NCBI GenBank assembly: GCA_025451425.1
Contig: JANWKK010000165.1
Location: 1-12,765 of the forward strand
Length of the DNA: 12,765 nt
Direction: 5' to 3'
Source of the DNA: Gemmatimonadaceae bacterium
GTDB taxonomy: Bacteria; Gemmatimonadota; Gemmatimonadetes; Gemmatimonadales; Gemmatimonadaceae
Shown here: positions 8,890 through 12,765 of the stretch, one piece after another
How positions within the stretch are numbered: the stretch's first letter is position 1
Layout of the letters: each line of letters starts with the position of its first letter
Notes under the pieces: generated by a model
What the model saw: only the letters and a program-made list of their open reading frames with translations
Told to the model about the DNA's origin: nothing
Database searches by the model: none
Position numbers and translations under genes: made by a program

Positions 8890-9534
8890 ATGACGGTTCA
8901 ACACGTACCTGGGGGCCAAGCCGTCACCGTCTGGCCACGCGTAGCGATTCACGACACGGTTGCTTCGATCGTGAAGCAGTCGGCGTATCATCGCCAAGTC
9001 GCGCAATCGTTGTTCGATCGAATCACGCAGTGGATCGGCGATCTGGTGCTGCGGCTGTTTCAGACGCTCGGCGGCGTCCCGCACGGCCGTGTTGTCGCAA
9101 CAATTGCCGCCGCGGTTGTTGTCGTGCTCGTCGTCGCGCGCGTCCTCTATGCGGCGCGATTGAGAACCACGCCAGCAGAAAGTGCAGTGTTCGGTGGCCG
9201 GCGTGTGACGACCGCGGGAGATCCCTGGCGATCGGCCGAAGATCTGGCGGCGGCTGGACAGTTCACTCAAGCGGCACACGCGCTTTATCTGGCCACGCTC
9301 GGCATGCTTGCGACGCGGGGGCAGATCCGACTGCACGCCTCGAAGACGAGTGGGGACTACGCTCTCGAGCTTCGTCGGCGCGGCGCGGGAGCTCATGCAC
9401 CCTTCCGCCGTTTCGGACGGCGTTATGACCGCATCATCTACGGGACCGGAACGTGCGACGCGGCGGAATACGCAGCGCTCCTCGACGACGCGCGTACCGT
9501 TGGCGCCGCGCGCGACACTGAGCGCGCCGCATGA
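8890..9534 (+). CDS. DUF4129 domain-containing membrane protein
   Basis: 214 residues. The N-terminal part (about 22-60) has the family's amphipathic stretch ending in the aromatic helix SLFDRITQWIGDLVLRLF. One transmembrane segment follows (about 68-88), then a cytoplasmic DUF4129-type helical domain (about 110-205). The key motif is AEDLAAAGQFTQAAHALYLATLGMLATRGQIRL followed by SKTSGDYALEL and FRRFGRRYDRIIYG, matching the family's pattern of a helical pair with a Ser-Lys-Thr turn and an aromatic/Tyr-Gly end. Many DUF4129 proteins have several membrane helices or a fused transglutaminase domain; this is a minimal version. GGAGAAGG (8874-8881) eight bases upstream supports the ATG at 8890. 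Its stop overlaps the next start (ATGA), implying translational coupling. The molecular function is unknown; the context suggests envelope or MoxR-linked work. Confidence 0.85.
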   Translation: MTVQHVPGGQAVTVWPRVAIHDTVASIVKQSAYHRQVAQSLFDRITQWIGDLVLRLFQTLGGVPHGRVVATIAAAVVVVLVVARVLYAARLRTTPAESAVFGGRRVTTAGDPWRSAEDLAAAGQFTQAAHALYLATLGMLATRGQIRLHASKTSGDYALELRRRGAGAHAPFRRFGRRYDRIIYGTGTCDAAEYAALLDDARTVGAARDTERAA

Positions 9535-10934
9535 CACTCCCCGTCGCGCCTAACGGCAACCAATACGACGACGCAGCACTGAGGCGGCGGCGCAAGCGCC
9601 GGTGGATCGCGCTCGCGGCGGTGTTGACGTTGATTGCCGTCTCCGCCGTGCTCACGCCGGAGATGGTCGGCGGCCGCACGGGTGACGCGCGGCTCACGAC
9701 GTACTCTACGAGCCCGCAAGGCGCCCGGTTGATTTACGAGGTAGCGTCACGCTTTGGGTGGAGCGTTGCACGCTGGACCGGCGGGGGAATGATCGACGCC
9801 GATCGGCGCACTGTCGTCGCCGTGCTCGCTCCCGTCGAGCCACTGGGCGCCGTGGAGACGCACAATCTGCTCGAGCAGGTGCGTGCCGGCGCGGGACTCA
9901 TTTACGTCATGAACAGCGGCTCGCCACTCGACGATTCGTTGCGCGTCAAACGAGGCGTGTTTGGCGGCGTCTACGAGCCCGCCGCGGCGGGAAGCGCCGA
10001 AGCGCCACGCGCGGCAGGCGCGAGCGATACACTGCAAGCGCGGCACTATGGCGCGGAGCGGCGCGACAGTAGCAAGAGCGACGACGATGACACCGAGACG
10101 AGCGTGGACTGCGCCAACGCGCAGCCTAACGGGGGCGGGCTCGCGATGTGGCCCGATCAAACGGTCCGGCTCTATCGCTTCGAGTGGACTGGTGCGCGCC
10201 CAGCGGCGACCGTCGTCTTCGCTCGTTCGACGCTGGAGGGGCGAAGCGGCGACTCGACGGCGCGACGCGCTTCGCTCGCGGCCGCGGGATTTCCGGAAGG
10301 ACGCGGCCGAGTAGTCGTGGTCTCCGATCCCGACCTGTTACGCAACGACGTATTGCGGGTGTGTCGATGGGGAATCGATGTCGTCGCCGTCCGGATGCTC
10401 GAATACCTCGCCGCGGGCGAAGTGCACCGCGACCGGCTGCTCTTCGATGAGTACCATCAGGGATATGGCACGCATCCGGGTACGATGCGCGCGATCTTCG
10501 TGTACCTCTCACGCGCTGCGTCAGGGCACGTGCTGCTCCAGGCAATGCTCGGCGGACTTGTACTGCTTCTCGCACTGGGTCCGCGAGCGCTGCCTGCGCA
10601 CGACGTCGAGCGCATCGAGCGCCGTTCGCCGCTCGAGCATGTCACGGCGCTGGCGCGAGCATACGGCCGCGTTGGCGGCACACGCACGGCGACGTCGCGA
10701 TTGCTACGCGGCGTGAGACGGCGCGTCGATCGTGGCGTTCGCCGCAACATGCGGCTCACGGCCACCGAAAGCGATGCACTGTTCCTTGAAGAGGCAGCGA
10801 AAGTGCCGGCGCTCGTCGACGACGTGGCACTCATCCGTCGCGCGCTCTCGGGCCCGATCGGTAAGCGGGAGTTCGAGGCGGTCGGCGATGCGCTCAAGCG
10901 CGCCGAAGAATCACTTCTCACTCAGCGGAGATGA
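9531..10934 (+). CDS. DUF4350 domain-containing membrane protein
   Basis: 467 residues. After a basic N-terminus (RRRRKRR, 18-24), TM1 spans about 25-42. The extracytoplasmic domain (about 50-330) begins with the DUF4350 pattern TTYSTSPQGARLIYEVASRFGW (56-77) and VVAVLAPVEPLGAVETHNLLEQVRAGAGLIYV (95-126), resembling glutamine amidotransferase-like alpha/beta folds without an obvious catalytic triad. It continues GRVVVVSDPDLLRND (259-273) and RLLFDEYHQGYG (302-313). TM2 is about 333-350, followed by a cytoplasmic Arg-rich tail with the family motif RRSPLEHVTALARAYGRVGG. A low-complexity, acidic insert (about 150-205) interrupts the domain and is probably disordered. Start and stop overlap both neighbours by ATGA, so it is translationally coupled. 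Known only as a partner of DUF4129/MoxR/DUF58 genes; no reaction is established. Confidence 0.85.
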   Translation: MTLPVAPNGNQYDDAALRRRRKRRWIALAAVLTLIAVSAVLTPEMVGGRTGDARLTTYSTSPQGARLIYEVASRFGWSVARWTGGGMIDADRRTVVAVLAPVEPLGAVETHNLLEQVRAGAGLIYVMNSGSPLDDSLRVKRGVFGGVYEPAAAGSAEAPRAAGASDTLQARHYGAERRDSSKSDDDDTETSVDCANAQPNGGGLAMWPDQTVRLYRFEWTGARPAATVVFARSTLEGRSGDSTARRASLAAAGFPEGRGRVVVVSDPDLLRNDVLRVCRWGIDVVAVRMLEYLAAGEVHRDRLLFDEYHQGYGTHPGTMRAIFVYLSRAASGHVLLQAMLGGLVLLLALGPRALPAHDVERIERRSPLEHVTALARAYGRVGGTRTATSRLLRGVRRRVDRGVRRNMRLTATESDALFLEEAAKVPALVDDVALIRRALSGPIGKREFEAVGDALKRAEESLLTQRR

Positions 10935-11932
10935 CGGTTACATCCGAAGGAGCGTCGCCGGCCCCAGCACCGGCGCCTGCACTCGAGCAAGGCGGGGCGC
11001 TGCTCGCTCGTGTCCGCGAAGCGGTTGCCTCGCGTGTCGTTGGGCAGGATGCCGCAATCGAGGACGCCCTCGTCGCCTTCCTTGCACGCGGTCACCTGCT
11101 CATCGAAGGCGTGCCGGGCACAGCGAAGACGCTGCTCGTGCGCACGCTTTCCGCCGCGCTCGGCCTCAAGTTCGCCCGCATTCAGTTCACGCCCGATCTC
11201 ATGCCATCCGACGTCACCGGCGTCAGCATGCTACGCGATCCAGCGAAGGGCTTCGAGTTCCAGCCGGGCCCGGTGTTCACCGACGTATTGCTGGCCGACG
11301 AGATCAACCGGGCACCAGCAAAGACCCAGGCCGCGCTGCTCGAGGCGATGGCTGAGCGCCAGGTCACCGTCGACGGTCGCACGCGACCGCTCGACTCGCT
11401 GTTTACAGTCTTTGCAACGCAGAATCCGGTCGAGCACGAGGGAACGTATCCGCTTCCCGAAGCACAGCTCGACCGGTTCCTGCTCAAGACGGTCATGGGA
11501 TACCCATCCGCCGAGGCTGAGTTGGAGATGCTTGCGCACCACGAGGCGGGATTCGATCCGGAACGCACTGGCGACGCCATTGTCCCCGCGGTGGTCGGTG
11601 AAGGTGCGGCGATACAGCTTCGCGCGTTGGTCGATACCGTGAAAGTGGCGCCTGAGGTTCGTCAATACATCGCATCGATCACGCGCGCGACCCGCGGCGA
11701 GACATCTGTCTCGTTAGGTGCGTCGCCACGCGCGTCCGTTGCGCTGATGCGCGCTGCTCGGGCCGGGGCCGTGCTCGAGGGGCGCGACTACGTCGTTCCC
11801 GACGACGTGAAGGGCCGAGTGGCAAGCGTACTCCGTCATCGGATCACGCTCGCACCAGAGCTCGAGGTTGAAGGACGTACGCCTGACGACGTCCTCGCCG
11901 TTCTGGTCTCGCGCGTTCCAGCGCCACAGTGA
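10931..11932 (+). CDS. MoxR family AAA+ ATPase
   Basis: 333 residues, normal for MoxR. After a Pro/Ala-rich leader (1-18), the AAA+ core shows VVGQDAAIEDAL (36-47), Walker A GVPGTAKT (60-67), FTPDLMPSDVTG (86-97), Walker B VLLADEINRA (119-128; Asp123, Glu124), sensor 1 in ATQNP (Asn165), LPEAQLDRF (175-183) with the likely arginine finger Arg182, and sensor 2 in GASPRAS (Arg267) within the C-terminal lid. All ATP-hydrolysis residues are intact. MoxR ATPases act as hexameric cytoplasmic chaperones, often on vWA-domain proteins, and the next gene encodes a DUF58/vWA-like protein, the classic partner. The ATG overlaps the upstream stop (ATGA). GGAG abuts the start with no spacing, so translation probably depends on coupling. 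The client is not known. Confidence 0.95.
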   Translation: MTVTSEGASPAPAPAPALEQGGALLARVREAVASRVVGQDAAIEDALVAFLARGHLLIEGVPGTAKTLLVRTLSAALGLKFARIQFTPDLMPSDVTGVSMLRDPAKGFEFQPGPVFTDVLLADEINRAPAKTQAALLEAMAERQVTVDGRTRPLDSLFTVFATQNPVEHEGTYPLPEAQLDRFLLKTVMGYPSAEAELEMLAHHEAGFDPERTGDAIVPAVVGEGAAIQLRALVDTVKVAPEVRQYIASITRATRGETSVSLGASPRASVALMRAARAGAVLEGRDYVVPDDVKGRVASVLRHRITLAPELEVEGRTPDDVLAVLVSRVPAPQ

Positions 11933-11942
11933 GCGATCGACG

Positions 11943-12765
11943 GTGCGGCGACCGCTGATACAACTCACGCCCGAGCCTCGGCTCGCGTTGGTGATCTCGG
12001 TGCTCGCACCGCTCTGGCTGATTCCAGGAACCGCAGGGCGGATAGCAATCATCGCCATGTCGTCGCTGGTGCTTCTCGCGGTCGTCGCCGACGCAATCGC
12101 GCTCCCCGCGGCGAACGACGTCGGCGTCGAACGAACGCTGCCTGCGAGCGTTGGCATTGGCGATCATCTCGAGGGTGAATACGTCGTGCGATCGCGCTGG
12201 GGAATGCCGCTGCGCGCTCGGCTCGAAGACGACCTCCCCGTGGCAGTCACCGGCGGCGCGGTAACGCACGAGCTCGACGTGCCAGCGCGAGGCTCGACTC
12301 AACTGACGGTGCCGGTCTCCGGTGCCGTGCGTGGTCGGTTCCCGTTAGGCCCGATCGCGCTTCGCGTCCGCACCCGGCTCGGTCTCATGGCGCGAAGGCT
12401 GCGCTGGCTACCCGACGACTCGATATTGGTTACGCCCTCCGTGTCGAGCGTCCGGCGGTTCCGCCTTCTCGCGATCCAGCACCGGCTCTACGACGTCGGC
12501 GTCCGGGCCGTTCGGCGGCAGGGCGAGGGGCGGAGCTTCGCGAGTCTTCGCGAATACGTCGTCGGCGACGATCCGCGACATATCGACTGGAAGGCAACCG
12601 CGCGCCGCGCAAAGACGATCACGCGCGAGTACACGGTCGAGCAGTCTCAAACGGTCTTTTGCCTGATCGATGCTGGGCGTTCGATGACGCAGCTCGCCGG
12701 GGCGTTCACGCGCTTCGAGCACGCGCTATCGGCCGCGCTCGTGTTGACGGACGTCGCCGCCGGAG
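11943..12765 (+). CDS. DUF58 domain-containing protein (vWA-like), 3' end missing
   Basis: 274 codons are present; the right edge cuts the gene. It starts at GTG 11943, ten bases after the MoxR stop; no ATG precedes the conserved N-terminus. Two membrane segments lie at about 15-28 and 34-52. A beta-rich domain (about 55-160) includes ANDVGVERTLPASVGIGD and VPVSGAVRGRFPLGPIALRV. The signature DUF58 motif follows, GEGRSFASLREYVVGDDPRHIDWKATAR (194-221), with its conserved acidic, His and Trp residues. After it comes the start of a vWA-like fold, VFCLIDAGRSM (238-248), where Asp243, Gly245 and Ser247 occupy the MIDAS positions (normally DxSxS). DUF58 proteins are inner-membrane partners of MoxR ATPases; proposed roles are in envelope integrity or complex assembly, none proven. 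Truncation is due to the window, not mutation. Confidence 0.92.
   Translation, partial: MRRPLIQLTPEPRLALVISVLAPLWLIPGTAGRIAIIAMSSLVLLAVVADAIALPAANDVGVERTLPASVGIGDHLEGEYVVRSRWGMPLRARLEDDLPVAVTGGAVTHELDVPARGSTQLTVPVSGAVRGRFPLGPIALRVRTRLGLMARRLRWLPDDSILVTPSVSSVRRFRLLAIQHRLYDVGVRAVRRQGEGRSFASLREYVVGDDPRHIDWKATARRAKTITREYTVEQSQTVFCLIDAGRSMTQLAGAFTRFEHALSAALVLTDVAAG

Noticed and set aside
11929..11958. GTGA overlap start for the DUF58 gene at 11929
   Set aside because: That frame meets TGA at 11956-11958; the DUF58 frame requires the GTG at 11943.

Overview
The window is GC-rich, densely coding bacterial DNA with ten protein genes and no gene-free stretch longer than 190 bases. It looks like a Gram-negative chromosome of the Gemmatimonadota or a related FCB-group lineage. 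The reasons are the GC-rich codon use, a GlmM of the Bacteroidetes/archaeal-like sequence type (SGIRG start, GEGNGG sugar loop), a lipoprotein ending in a pilin-like domain, and the DUF4129-DUF4350-MoxR-DUF58 gene order. The phylum is an inference; there is no rRNA or other marker here to fix it.

Left part (1-4408): a PLP-dependent Cys/Met-metabolism enzyme runs leftwards off the edge of the window. It is divergent from a response regulator with an HD-GYP output domain, probably a cyclic-di-GMP phosphodiesterase. That gene ends three bases from the convergent end of a minus-strand pair: a methyl-accepting chemotaxis protein and, immediately downstream of it, a lipoprotein whose C-terminus resembles the globular domain of a type IV pilin. 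This half is mainly signalling and cell surface: a two-component/c-di-GMP regulator beside a chemoreceptor and a pilin-like lipoprotein.

Middle (4409-8036): a 190-base divergent spacer with a good inverted repeat leads into glmM and then glmS. These are two steps of UDP-N-acetylglucosamine synthesis for peptidoglycan and lipopolysaccharide. GlmS makes glucosamine-6-phosphate from fructose-6-phosphate and glutamine; GlmM converts it to glucosamine-1-phosphate. The 141-base gap between them holds an unusual G-rich/C-rich inverted repeat with alternative pairings. A hairpin follows glmS.

Right part (8037-12765): a tight same-strand cluster encodes a multi-pass membrane protein, a one-TM DUF4129 protein, a DUF4350 protein, a MoxR AAA+ ATPase and a DUF58 protein cut by the window end. 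The DUF4129/DUF4350 and DUF4350/MoxR junctions are ATGA overlaps. This is a recognised but poorly understood MoxR-DUF58 type cluster, thought to act as a chaperone or envelope-maturation system. The DUF58 gene starts with GTG and is easy to miss.

I see no mobile element, phage gene, CRISPR array, tRNA or rRNA. The least explained items are the pilin-like lipoprotein, the inverted repeat before glmS, and a recurrent 7-mer CGTTAGG/CCTAACG that occurs eight times in different codon phases.
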